DNA from: JAAFHI01 sp039793685
GTDB lineage: Bacteria; Acidobacteriota; Blastocatellia; Chloracidobacteriales; Chloracidobacteriaceae
Assembly (NCBI GenBank): GCA_039793685.1
Contig: JBDRAL010000027.1
Location: 1-64,000 of the forward strand
Direction of reading: 5' to 3'
Length of the DNA: 64,000 bases
Below the pieces are notes generated by a model. The model was not told the origin of the DNA and made no database searches. It worked only from the letters and a program-made list of their open reading frames with translations. The translations under genes and the position numbers were made by a program. Shown in pieces: positions 16,943 through 24,510 of the stretch (position 1 is its first letter; each line of letters begins with the position of its first letter).

Positions 16943-18082
16943 ATGAACGACACCATCACCCTTTCGGTTACACGCCTCCGCAACGCCCTCACCGACGCCG
17001 CCCGCGGCCTCATCGAACGCGAAGCCCTCGTCGAAACCATCGCCCTCTCCGCCGTCGCGGGCGAACACCTGCTCGTCATCGGCCCGCCGGGCACAGCCAA
17101 AAGCGAAGCCGTCCGCCGTGTCTCGCGCGCCATCAACGGACGCTATTTCGAATACCTGCTCGGACGCTTCACCGAGCCGAGCGAAATTTTCGGCCCCATC
17201 GACCTCCGCAAACTCAAGGACGGCGTGGTCGAAACCGAAACCACCGGGATGCTCCCCGAGGCTGAAATCGCGTTTCTCGACGAAATCTTTCTCGGCTCGA
17301 CCGCCATCCTCAACACGCTGCTCGGCGTTTTGAACGAACGCATGTTCCGGCGTGGTCATACGCAACTCGCCTGCCCACTCCGGATCTGCGTCGGCGCGGC
17401 CAACGCGTTGCCGACCGACGAATCGCTCGCGGCGTTCGCCGACCGTTTTCTGGCCCGGATGTACCTCGATCCGATTCCCGATCCGCGCATCGAGGAACTG
17501 CTCGAAGGCGGCTGGCGCGCCATCACCGGCGATGGGCGGACGGCCTTCGTCTCCGACCTCGACACGCTCGCGGGCGCGGCGCGGGCGTCCGATCTCGCGC
17601 GCGTCCGGCCCGCGCTCGGACAGGCGCTGCGCCTGCTGCGACAGGCCGGAATTACGCTCTCCGACCGCCGCGCCGTGAAGGTTCAAAAACTCATTGCCGC
17701 CGCCGCCATCCTCGACGGACGCGACCAGCCGACCGAAGCCGATCTGTGGCCGATTGTGCTCGCCGTACCGACCCGTGAAGAACAATCCACCGCCCGCGAA
17801 GCCCTGCGCGAACTTTTAAAAGCCACGCAAAACGCCACGCTCGCCGCCGCCGCCGAGGACGCCTCCAACGGCCCGCTCGCCCGCGCCGCGCGTATCCTCA
17901 AGGCGGGCGAGGAACTTCTCGCCGCCCCGCCCGTCAACGGCGACGGCAACGCACAACAGGCGTGGCGCCTGAAACTTGAAGGCATCGCCCGGGAAATCGA
18001 CGCCGGTTTCTCGCCGCAATCCATGCCCGCCGACCTGCGCGCCTTCCGCGAACACCTCGTGGCGGCAGTCAGTGGCCAGTAG
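16943..18082 (+). CDS. MoxR-family AAA+ ATPase
   Basis: A 379-residue MoxR/RavA-type ATPase: Walker A GPPGTAKSE (residues 47-55), Walker B IAFLDEIF (DE at 113-114), sensor 1 in CVGAANALP, and the MoxR-type lid helix region around QALRLLRQAGI. The last 110 residues are helical and specific to this subgroup. MoxR ATPases work with vWA proteins as chaperone-like remodelling machines. ATG at 16943 is used although no clear ribosome site precedes it; a TTG at 16841 would add 34 residues of poor character. The stop codon lies inside the low-complexity repeat that follows. It is the first gene of a putative four-gene ternary-system operon. Confidence 0.88.
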   Translation: MNDTITLSVTRLRNALTDAARGLIEREALVETIALSAVAGEHLLVIGPPGTAKSEAVRRVSRAINGRYFEYLLGRFTEPSEIFGPIDLRKLKDGVVETETTGMLPEAEIAFLDEIFLGSTAILNTLLGVLNERMFRRGHTQLACPLRICVGAANALPTDESLAAFADRFLARMYLDPIPDPRIEELLEGGWRAITGDGRTAFVSDLDTLAGAARASDLARVRPALGQALRLLRQAGITLSDRRAVKVQKLIAAAAILDGRDQPTEADLWPIVLAVPTREEQSTAREALRELLKATQNATLAAAAEDASNGPLARAARILKAGEELLAAPPVNGDGNAQQAWRLKLEGIAREIDAGFSPQSMPADLRAFREHLVAAVSGQ

Positions 18083-18139
18083 TCAGCGGTCAGCAGTTAG
18101 TGGTTAGTGGTTAGTGGTTAGTGGTTAGTGGTGGGTACG
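18070..18139. repeat. Low-complexity TTAGTGG repeat, left frame
   Basis: About five consecutive TTAGTGG units follow an AGTGGCCAGTAGTCAGCGG-like lead-in. The MoxR stop codon falls inside it. The complementary sequence (ACCACTAACTGC...) appears at 18842-18880, so the small gene between is framed by an inverted pair. Confidence 0.75.
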
Positions 18140-18159
18140 TTGGTGATTTATTCTCAAAA

Positions 18160-18214
18160 GTCGCCGGAGGCGACGAAATATCATTAACCCGATGGCGCAA
18201 GCCATCGGGTTAAT
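18160..18214. repeat. Bipartite hairpin element, copy 2
   Basis: Stem 1 is GTCGCC-GGA-GGCGAC (18160-18174). The linker is GAAATATCATTA (18175-18186). It leads into a perfect 14-bp stem (18183-18196 with 18201-18214) capped by a GCAA tetraloop. The layout matches 11522-11585, with changed stem sequences that remain paired. Confidence 0.75.
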
Positions 18215-18219
18215 GATGT

Positions 18220-18249
18220 GTTCAACATAGAACACGGTTTTTAAAGAAT
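18220..18249 (-). repeat. 30-bp inverted repeat flanking the small ternary-system gene (left copy)
   Basis: Its reverse complement matches 18812-18841 at 25 of 30 positions, beginning ATTCTTTAAAAAC and ending GTTGAAC. The pair encloses the gene at 18261-18695. Confidence 0.75.
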
Positions 18250-18260
18250 ATGGATTATCA

Positions 18261-18695
18261 ATGACGCTCCCATTTGAAATTCGATGGAATCCGCGCCCCG
18301 CACCACTCGGGCCAACCTGCGTCGCGGCGGGCGGACCGGCCGCAATCCGGCTCGCGCAACGGCTCCTCCAGTTGGCGAACGAAGAACTCGCCGGACTGCG
18401 CGGCGTCGCGGGCGAAAACTTCATCGCCGTCACCGGCGAACCCGACGCGCTTCCGTGGGCGGACGGCGTTGCCTACCTCGGCAAAAGCGAAGCCGCGCCG
18501 CGCATTCTTTTACCGACGCATTCGATGCCCACCGTACCGGTTGCCATCCTCGAACGCGCCATCATCCGGCAGTTTCCCGACCTCGCCCCGCCCATCGGCA
18601 TCCTGCCTGAACCGAGCCTCGTCTTCTCGATTGCCGAAGCGCGGCCCATCGCCCGCGATGTGCTTGAAACGTGGATGGAGGTGTTTTCGGGATGA
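18261..18695 (+). CDS. Small conserved-type protein of a MoxR/beta-propeller operon (bpX5-like?)
   Basis: A 144-residue soluble protein of mixed alpha/beta character without signal peptide or membrane helix. Two stretches look conserved: ENFIAVTGEPDALPWADGVA and ILLPTHSMPTVPVAILERAI. Size, position directly after the MoxR ATPase and the LPT-x-x-x-P motif fit one of the small bpX domains described for MoxR-vWA-beta-propeller ternary systems. I would guess bpX5, but I cannot run a profile search. The ATG at 18261 has no obvious ribosome site. The gene is boxed in by inverted repeats on both sides, 178 nt from the MoxR stop. Confidence 0.6.
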   Translation: MTLPFEIRWNPRPAPLGPTCVAAGGPAAIRLAQRLLQLANEELAGLRGVAGENFIAVTGEPDALPWADGVAYLGKSEAAPRILLPTHSMPTVPVAILERAIIRQFPDLAPPIGILPEPSLVFSIAEARPIARDVLETWMEVFSG

Positions 18696-18708
18696 CGATG
18701 ATCATTTT

Positions 18709-18738
18709 CCCATAGCCTCCCTTCGGTCCGGCTATGGG
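18709..18738. repeat. Conserved-core hairpin element (copy A)
   Basis: Stem CCCATAGCC (18709-18717) pairs with GGCTATGGG (18730-18738) around the core CTCCCTTCGGTC. A following segment (CTATGTTCCTTTAAAACTACGTT) is repeated after copy B. Relatives are at 18775, 23672, 23734, 27854 and 38072. Confidence 0.75.
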
Positions 18739-18774
18739 CTATGTTCCTTTAAAACTACGTTGCGAAATCGTTTT

Positions 18775-18807
18775 CCCATAGCCTCGCCCGAGCGCTCCGG
18801 CTATGGG
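18775..18807. repeat. Hairpin element (copy B, altered loop)
   Basis: It has the same stem as copy A, CCCATAGCC (18775-18783) with GGCTATGGG (18799-18807), but the loop reads TCGCCCGAGCGCTCC. It is followed by a diverged repeat of the sequence downstream of copy A, so A and B form a tandem duplication of about 65 bp. Confidence 0.7.
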
Positions 18808-18811
18808 CTAC

Positions 18812-18841
18812 ATTCTTTAAAAACTCTGTTCCGCGTTGAAC
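18812..18841 (+). repeat. 30-bp inverted repeat flanking the small ternary-system gene (right copy)
   Basis: This is the partner of 18220-18249 in inverted orientation (25/30 identical). It is followed by ACCACTAACTGCTAACC low-complexity sequence (18842-18880), the inverse of the repeat at 18070-18139. Confidence 0.75.
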
Positions 18842-18927
18842 GAACCACTAACTGCTAACCACTAACAACTAACCACTATCCGTTTTAACCTGAAACCCGA
18901 TACCCGATACCCGACACCTTTCCCGCA

Positions 18928-20736
18928 ATGACGGATCTTCCCTGCACCCTTCAACCGTGGGCTGAACTGCTCGACATTTTTCCGCTTGAATCGGCGGTGG
19001 CGCTTGGTCCGCTTGTACAGCGGCTGGCGTCGGCGGTCGGGCCGTTGCGCGTCACGCTCCCGAATCCGAATGGCGAGCCGGACGGCTACGACGGGCTGAC
19101 GCGGCGCGGATTGTACGACCGGTTGCTCGTTTCCGAATGGGCGCTGGCCGAAAGCGCGCCGGAGGAATTCATCCGCCGCGCGGCTTCCTATGAACATCTG
19201 TTTTTGAACCTGCGCCGCGTCGAACCGGCGGGCGCGAAACGGTCGGTGGCGGTGTTCGACGCCGGGCCGAACCAGCTCGGTACGCCGCGTCTCGCGCACC
19301 TCGCCGCGCTGATCGTCCTCGCGCGTCGCGCGGAACTCGCCCGCGTCCCGTTTTACTGGGGAATCCTGAACTGCCCCGACGAACCGCTCGTGCAGGGCGT
19401 GACCGAAGCGAGCGTCCGGCGATTGCTCGATGCCCGCACCGCCGTCGAAGCTACGGCGGAAGTCTGCGCCAGATGGCGCGACCAGTTCGGTACGATCAAA
19501 CTCGACGACGACGCCTGGTTTATCGGCGGACCACGACTGGCGCGGTTTTCCGAACTCGAAAATTTTTCACGCATCGCGCTTTCCGAGCCGACCGATGCTG
19601 AAACGCGGGCGGTGGCGATTGTCGTCAAGGAACGCGGACGCGGCGAAAAACAGTTTTCCCTGCCGCTGCCGGAAGATCGTAATTGCGTCCGGCTGATCCG
19701 GAATCCGTTTGAAGGCGCGACGAAGAAGCCCGTTCCGCAAGACGTCAAACCGCTGCGGAAACGCTTTCTGCCGGTGTCGAACCTTGTGTTCGGAATCGGC
19801 AACACCAAGCTTTACGGACGAAACGGCGACGGCGAACTGCTCGCCTTCCCGATTCCCAATTCGCCGAACGACAAGCAGGGCAAACCGAAGGTCTACCGCT
19901 TTGAACCGAATGTGACCCTTCACGCCGCGACGCGGCTCGCCGGACGCACCGTGACGATTGACGCGGCACCGGACGGAATCCGCCTGCGTTTCAATCCACC
20001 GCTCAAAAACGAAAGCGAGGAGTCGCTTTACAAAACGACCGACAAACCGCTGCTGGCGACCAAAGCCGACGACCGGATGTCGGGAATCTTTTTTCCGTCG
20101 GCCAACCCGTGGAGTTCAATTGACTGCTTCATCCTCGACTTGGCCGGAATTCTTTATCGTTTGAAAGGCGGCGATACCGGACGGCAGGCGACGTTCATCA
20201 CCGGCAACGTCAAGGCCGTCGGCGTCCATCGCGAACGACTCAACTACGCCTGTCTGACCGGCGGCGGGTGGCGGGTGGTTTCACAAGGTAAAACCGATAG
20301 CGACGTTAGTACGAGAAAGGCGGAAGGCGGCGGGCCGCTGGCCTTTTTCGGCTTTTCGGGCGGGGCGGGCGATCCCGATCTGGGTTTGCTCGCGCTGCAA
20401 CGCGATGAACGCGAGTGGCTCGTCATCAACCGGGTCGGCGAACGAACCTTCACGACGCAGCCGGGCCGCGCCGTCAAGGGCGTCATCACCGCCGGGCCGA
20501 ACGACTGGTCGAAAGCCGACGCCGCGCTCGTCGTTCTCGGCAACGATCCGCGCCAGCTTTCCCTCGTCGGAAGCGACTGGAATTTCAACCTTCCGGCCGC
20601 ACCCGACCGCGTCGTGTCCGTGACGTGCAGCCAAACCGCGCCGATTGTCGCGTACCAGACGGAAAGCGGCACGATCGTCGTTCATTCACTGTTCGAAAAC
20701 GCCACGCTGGCGAAATTTGTAGTGGCCAGCAGTTAG
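18928..20736 (+). CDS. Degenerate vWA plus beta-propeller protein of the MoxR operon
   Basis: A 602-residue soluble protein. Residues about 105-205 look like a vWA fold without a metal site: SVAVFDAGPNQLGTPRLAHL stands where D-x-S-x-S is expected, then helical LAALIVLARRAELARVPFYW and DDDAWFIGGPRL in place of the TDG strand. Residues about 270-600 are beta-rich with propeller-like blades (LYGRNGDGELLAFPIPN, ERLNYACLTGGGWRVVSQG, APIVAYQTESGTIVVHSLF). This would supply the vWA and propeller parts of a MoxR-vWA-beta-propeller ternary system in a single chain. That fold assignment is inference. The stop codon lies in an inverted low-complexity repeat (20729-20775). Confidence 0.62.
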   Translation: MTDLPCTLQPWAELLDIFPLESAVALGPLVQRLASAVGPLRVTLPNPNGEPDGYDGLTRRGLYDRLLVSEWALAESAPEEFIRRAASYEHLFLNLRRVEPAGAKRSVAVFDAGPNQLGTPRLAHLAALIVLARRAELARVPFYWGILNCPDEPLVQGVTEASVRRLLDARTAVEATAEVCARWRDQFGTIKLDDDAWFIGGPRLARFSELENFSRIALSEPTDAETRAVAIVVKERGRGEKQFSLPLPEDRNCVRLIRNPFEGATKKPVPQDVKPLRKRFLPVSNLVFGIGNTKLYGRNGDGELLAFPIPNSPNDKQGKPKVYRFEPNVTLHAATRLAGRTVTIDAAPDGIRLRFNPPLKNESEESLYKTTDKPLLATKADDRMSGIFFPSANPWSSIDCFILDLAGILYRLKGGDTGRQATFITGNVKAVGVHRERLNYACLTGGGWRVVSQGKTDSDVSTRKAEGGGPLAFFGFSGGAGDPDLGLLALQRDEREWLVINRVGERTFTTQPGRAVKGVITAGPNDWSKADAALVVLGNDPRQLSLVGSDWNFNLPAAPDRVVSVTCSQTAPIVAYQTESGTIVVHSLFENATLAKFVVASS

Positions 20737-20775
20737 TAGTTAGTAGTTAGTTTCCGGAAGCTAACTACTAACTGC
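20729..20775. repeat. Inverted low-complexity repeat over a stop codon
   Basis: GCAGTTAGTAGTTAG (20729-20743) is exactly complementary to 20761-20775. The stop codon of the preceding gene (20734-20736) is inside the left arm. The spacer contains TTTCCGGAA. Confidence 0.8.
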
Positions 20776-20801
20776 TAACAACTAACAACTTGATAAGGTT
20801 G

Positions 20802-23555
20802 ATGAAGAACTCACCCACCATCGTCAAACACGTTCATCGCGGCACGGTCGCGGCCATCGCGCTGCATATTGACGCACGGCTGATCGGCGAGGATTCAGCG
20901 CGCGGGCGGGTGCTGGGACTGTGGCAGCCGACCAGTCAGGTCCGCCGAACCGAAGACGGCTACCTCGTCGTGTTCGCCGCGCCGGTCGTCACCGATTGCC
21001 GCGTCGCGCCGGGGTTGCCCTTCACCCGTCAGGGCGATGTCATCGCCGCGATGCCGCTTTCGGACGTTCAACTCGAAACGCTCGGCCTGCCGCGCGATAC
21101 GGTCGTGATGTTCCGGCGGGGTCAGCTTGAAACCGCGCCGCTGACGTCCCTTGAGATGGTCGATCCCGCGGATTGGCTCGACGTTTCAAACTTCAAGGTA
21201 GTCACGACCGCCACCCTCGGCGCGAAACCGCGTCCGGCGCGGGTGGTGGTTGAACCGGCGGCATTCGACGGTCGCAAACAGTTGAAGAACATTCCCGAAC
21301 CGTCGCCCGAACAGGCGGAAATCCTTGAAGAACTGCGCCGTCGGGCCGCGCGCGGTTTTTCGCCGATGCCGGATGACGCCAAAGACGCCGACAGCCCCGG
21401 CCTGCGCGGCCTGTTCGAACGCCTCGCCCGGTGGTTCGGTGGCGGCGATGACCAGCCCGCGCGGACACCCTCCGGGACCGCCATCGAAAATCCGCTGTTC
21501 ACCAATTACAAGCCGGCGGAACCGTCGTGGCTGTCGAAGCAGACGAAAAAGCTGTTCGAGGATTTTCTGCTCAAGTCGCGACTGGCACGGCTCTACGGCC
21601 GACGGCAGGCGGAATACATCGCGAAAATGATGGACATGTTCGACCGGGGCGACTGGCAGGACGCCCTGCGCCACGCCATTCCGATGGGCGATGGACAAGG
21701 CGGGGGCGGAGGGATTTCCTTCGGTCTGCCGATTCCTCGCGGCGATCTGAAAATCAATCTCGGAGGTGGAATGGGCAGCGGCGGAAGCATCAATCTCGGC
21801 GACTCGGTGTTCAATGAAATCCGCGAAATGTACCGCGCGGCTTTCCAGCGGCTCGACGCGCAGGGCAAGCACGAGGAAGCCGCGTTCATTCTCGCCGAAC
21901 TGCTGCGGGAATACACCGAGGCCGTGACCTACCTCGAACGTCACGGCAAGCACCGCGAGGCGGCAATGCTCGCCGAGGCCCGCGAACTTCCGCCTTCGCT
22001 CGTCATTCGCCTGTGGCTTCAGGCGGGCGACACACGCCGCGCGGTCATGCTCGCGCGACGGCACAAGGCGTTCGGCGAAGTCGTGACCTATCTCGAATCG
22101 CGCGACCTGGAACTTGCCAAAAAGCTGCGCCTGCTCTGGGCCGATTCGCTCGCGGACGCGGGCGACTTCGCGGCGGCGGTCATGGTCATCTGGCCGGTGA
22201 CCGAGGCCCGCCACATCGCCGCCGACTGGATGCGCCGGGTGATTCACGCCGGAGGCAGGGCAGGCGCGGAAATGCTCGCGCGCTACCTTGTGGAATTTCC
22301 CGACCAGCCGGAGTACGTCGAAAAGGCATTCGCCATTCTTGAAGACGAACTCGCTGAAACCGCGCCGGAACGCACGGCCTTTTCATCCATCCTCATTCCC
22401 CACCACGCCGCGCGGCTGACGCCGCTCAAGCGCGCGGCGATCCGCGCCCTGCTGCGCGATTTCGGAAATCCGGAACTTCGCGTCCCCACCACCTGGACGC
22501 TCATCAAGAAACTGATTGACGACAATCAGGACGTCGGCCTCGGCGCGCTCCGGGCCGACCTTCCGCCCCAGCCGCCCGAAATTCCGCAATCGAACCCGAA
22601 AACCATTGAAATGACGCTGGAAGCGAACGATTGCGGGGCGTTTCCAATTCACGATGCCGTCGCGCTCCCGAACGGACGCACCCTCGTCGCGCTCGGCGAG
22701 GCGGGCGCGCGGCTGATTTCCCCGAACGGGCGGACGATGTTTCAATTTAACGTCCCGACGCACCGGCTCGTCATCGCCACCCACGGCAACGCGGCGCTCG
22801 CGGTGGCGGACCGGGGCGAGTTCAAACGCATCGCCCGGCTGGACCTCATTCGCGGCACGGCGCGCGACTGGTGCGACGCCGAGATTTCGACGTTCGCCGA
22901 TACCTTCGAAGGCAATCACTGGTACGTCGCCTCGCGCGGCGACGTCCTGATGATCGACCCGACCGCCGAACGCTTTGACGCGCTTTGGCGGATTCCCGAT
23001 CTCGGCGTCGTTTCAAACCTGACCGTCACCACCAGCCACCTGATTTTCGATTCGACGCCGAAGGACGGCGCGGAAACGGAAACCTTCAAATACCTCATTC
23101 CCGCCTGTCGCCTGCTCGAACGCACGCGCCCGCCGAAAAGCGAACGCGCGCGGCTCGCTTCCGGAATCAGTCACATCAATTTGAGGCTGGTCCTGTCCAC
23201 GCGCGAATCCGCGACGAAACCGGGACAGGTTTTCCCTTGCCTGCTCGCGTATGAAGGCGACCGCGAAAAGCTCGAAATTCCGATGCCCGATTTCCATCAC
23301 CTGCTTCCCGATTCGGGCGGGAGTTTCACCTGTGATTCCGCGCTCTCCGCGATGATTTTTCACTGCGTCGGCGAAACCGTCGTCGTCACCCACGAACTCT
23401 CCCAATACCACCTGCTCGCGACCTTCCGGCTGCAAAATTCGAAAGCCGTTTCCGTCCGCTTCTTCAGTACGCTGATGACCGTCGCCGACGACCGAGGGCG
23501 TGTGGTCGTAGTCGATCCGCGCAAGGGATTGGTCGTACGGGAACAGAGGATTTAA
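20802..23555 (+). CDS. Large beta-propeller ternary-system protein (bpX6-like N-terminus, helical repeats)
   Basis: A 917-residue soluble protein. Residues 1-150 form a beta-rich domain resembling the N-terminal bpX6 module of MoxR-vWA-beta-propeller systems. A charged linker with a Gly-rich loop (GDGQGGGGGISFGLPIPRG) follows. Residues about 345-560 are TPR/clathrin-like helical repeats (EEAAFILAELLREYTEAVTYLERHGKHREAAM). The last 320 residues are propeller-like (VALPNGRTLVALGEAGARLI, VVVVDPRKG). It is probably the scaffold or target-recognition subunit of the MoxR machine. ATG at 20802 (AAGG just upstream) is preferred to TTG at 20790. The stop codon overlaps a 32-bp inverted repeat. Family naming is by architecture and context only. 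Confidence 0.7.
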   Translation: MKNSPTIVKHVHRGTVAAIALHIDARLIGEDSARGRVLGLWQPTSQVRRTEDGYLVVFAAPVVTDCRVAPGLPFTRQGDVIAAMPLSDVQLETLGLPRDTVVMFRRGQLETAPLTSLEMVDPADWLDVSNFKVVTTATLGAKPRPARVVVEPAAFDGRKQLKNIPEPSPEQAEILEELRRRAARGFSPMPDDAKDADSPGLRGLFERLARWFGGGDDQPARTPSGTAIENPLFTNYKPAEPSWLSKQTKKLFEDFLLKSRLARLYGRRQAEYIAKMMDMFDRGDWQDALRHAIPMGDGQGGGGGISFGLPIPRGDLKINLGGGMGSGGSINLGDSVFNEIREMYRAAFQRLDAQGKHEEAAFILAELLREYTEAVTYLERHGKHREAAMLAEARELPPSLVIRLWLQAGDTRRAVMLARRHKAFGEVVTYLESRDLELAKKLRLLWADSLADAGDFAAAVMVIWPVTEARHIAADWMRRVIHAGGRAGAEMLARYLVEFPDQPEYVEKAFAILEDELAETAPERTAFSSILIPHHAARLTPLKRAAIRALLRDFGNPELRVPTTWTLIKKLIDDNQDVGLGALRADLPPQPPEIPQSNPKTIEMTLEANDCGAFPIHDAVALPNGRTLVALGEAGARLISPNGRTMFQFNVPTHRLVIATHGNAALAVADRGEFKRIARLDLIRGTARDWCDAEISTFADTFEGNHWYVASRGDVLMIDPTAERFDALWRIPDLGVVSNLTVTTSHLIFDSTPKDGAETETFKYLIPACRLLERTRPPKSERARLASGISHINLRLVLSTRESATKPGQVFPCLLAYEGDREKLEIPMPDFHHLLPDSGGSFTCDSALSAMIFHCVGETVVVTHELSQYHLLATFRLQNSKAVSVRFFSTLMTVADDRGRVVVVDPRKGLVVREQRI

Positions 23556-23671
23556 TGCGGAATGCGGAATATCGAATGCGGAATTTTTATGCGAACAGTC
23601 GGGAGTTCTGTTTATCGAGCCTGAGACTCTCCTTAGAGCAGTCTTCAAATAAGTGCGACCCAAGAAAATAA

Positions 23672-23701
23672 CCCATACCCGGACCGAAGGGAGGGTATGG
23701 G
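23672..23701. repeat. Conserved-core hairpin element (copy C)
   Basis: CCCATACCC (23672-23680) pairs with GGGTATGGG (23693-23701). The core GACCGAAGGGAG is on the plus strand. Against copy A the stem has a compensated change. Confidence 0.75.
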
Positions 23702-23733
23702 AGAAGAATGCGGCCCTAGGGCAACATTCATTC

Positions 23734-23763
23734 CCCACAGCCTCCCTTCGGTCAGGCTGTGGG
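23734..23763. repeat. Conserved-core hairpin element (copy D)
   Basis: CCCACAGCC (23734-23742) pairs with GGCTGTGGG (23755-23763) around CTCCCTTCGGTC. Two compensated differences separate this stem from copy C. Confidence 0.75.
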
Positions 23764-23868
23764 CTATCGCCTTCATCGGTCGCACGCAACTGAAAACTGC
23801 TCTAACTTCAAACACGTTTAATTCCGCATTCGATATTCCGCATTCCGCATTTCCGAAAGGATGACTTG

Positions 23869-24360
23869 ATGCCCTACTTCTCAAAACTTGTTCTCCGCTG
23901 CCTGTTGTGCCTTCTGCTCGGTACGAGCCTGACGCTCGCGCAAACCTCGTCGGGGCAACTCGACAAGCTCGCGTGGCTGACCGGCTGCTGGGCGCGCGAA
24001 GGCAAGGAAGCAGGAACGGGCGAAACCTGGATGCCGCCCGCCGGAGGCACGATGCTGGGGGTGAGTCGCGGCGTAAAGGACGGCAAGACCAACTTCATCG
24101 AATTTCTTCAGATCAGAACCGGTCCGGAAGGCAAACTTCAATATGTCGTCCTGATGCCGGGCCAGTCGGAAGTGGCCTTCACGCTCACGAAACTCACCGA
24201 CACGGAGGCGGTTTTCGAAAATCCCGCCCACGACTTCCCGCAACGCATCATCTATCGCCGCGAAGGCAAGGCGAAGCTGTTCGCCCGCATCGAAGGCCCC
24301 GACAACGGCAAAATCGTCGGCGTCGATTTCCCAATGCGGCGCATTTCCTGTGAAAAGTAG
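23869..24360 (+). CDS. Secreted DUF6265-like protein
   Basis: A 163-residue protein with a signal peptide (LRCLLCLLLGTSLTLAQ). The mature part opens LAWLTGCWAREG and contains ETWMPPAGGTMLGVSRGV and FIEFLQIR, then NPAHDFPQRIIYRREG, the layout of DUF6265, a small beta-barrel family of unknown function. The ATG at 23869 has GAAAGG 9 nt upstream. It is separated from the ternary-system operon by the palindromic island and probably has its own transcription. A role in the neighbouring signalling system is not indicated. Confidence 0.78.
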   Translation: MPYFSKLVLRCLLCLLLGTSLTLAQTSSGQLDKLAWLTGCWAREGKEAGTGETWMPPAGGTMLGVSRGVKDGKTNFIEFLQIRTGPEGKLQYVVLMPGQSEVAFTLTKLTDTEAVFENPAHDFPQRIIYRREGKAKLFARIEGPDNGKIVGVDFPMRRISCEK

Positions 24361-24510
24361 AAATGTGGGGATGAATGTGAAGGGTCAACCATGCCCCATC
24401 CCCTATTCCCCATCCCCCATGATCAATTTCGCCCGCGAATCTCGCTTCACGAAATAGAGCGATGAACCGCCACGGTTGCATCCGCCGCATTTCCCCTCGC
24501 GAGGTTCGTT

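Larger units (their letters stand above)
23554..23851. repeat. 298-bp palindromic intergenic island
   Basis: The gap of about 310 bp has no gene. It is bounded by perfect 32-bp inverted repeats (23554-23585 and 23820-23851, built from GCGGAAT units). Inside is a longer diverged inverted repeat (about 23636-23717 against 23718-23803). Each arm carries one conserved-core hairpin, at 23672-23701 and 23734-23763. The left end overlaps the stop codon of the preceding gene. Confidence 0.85.

Noticed and set aside
17397..17412. Third parS-like site (GCCAACGCGTTGCC)
   Set aside because: One base off the palindrome and inside the conserved sensor-1 codons of the MoxR gene, so protein coding explains it.
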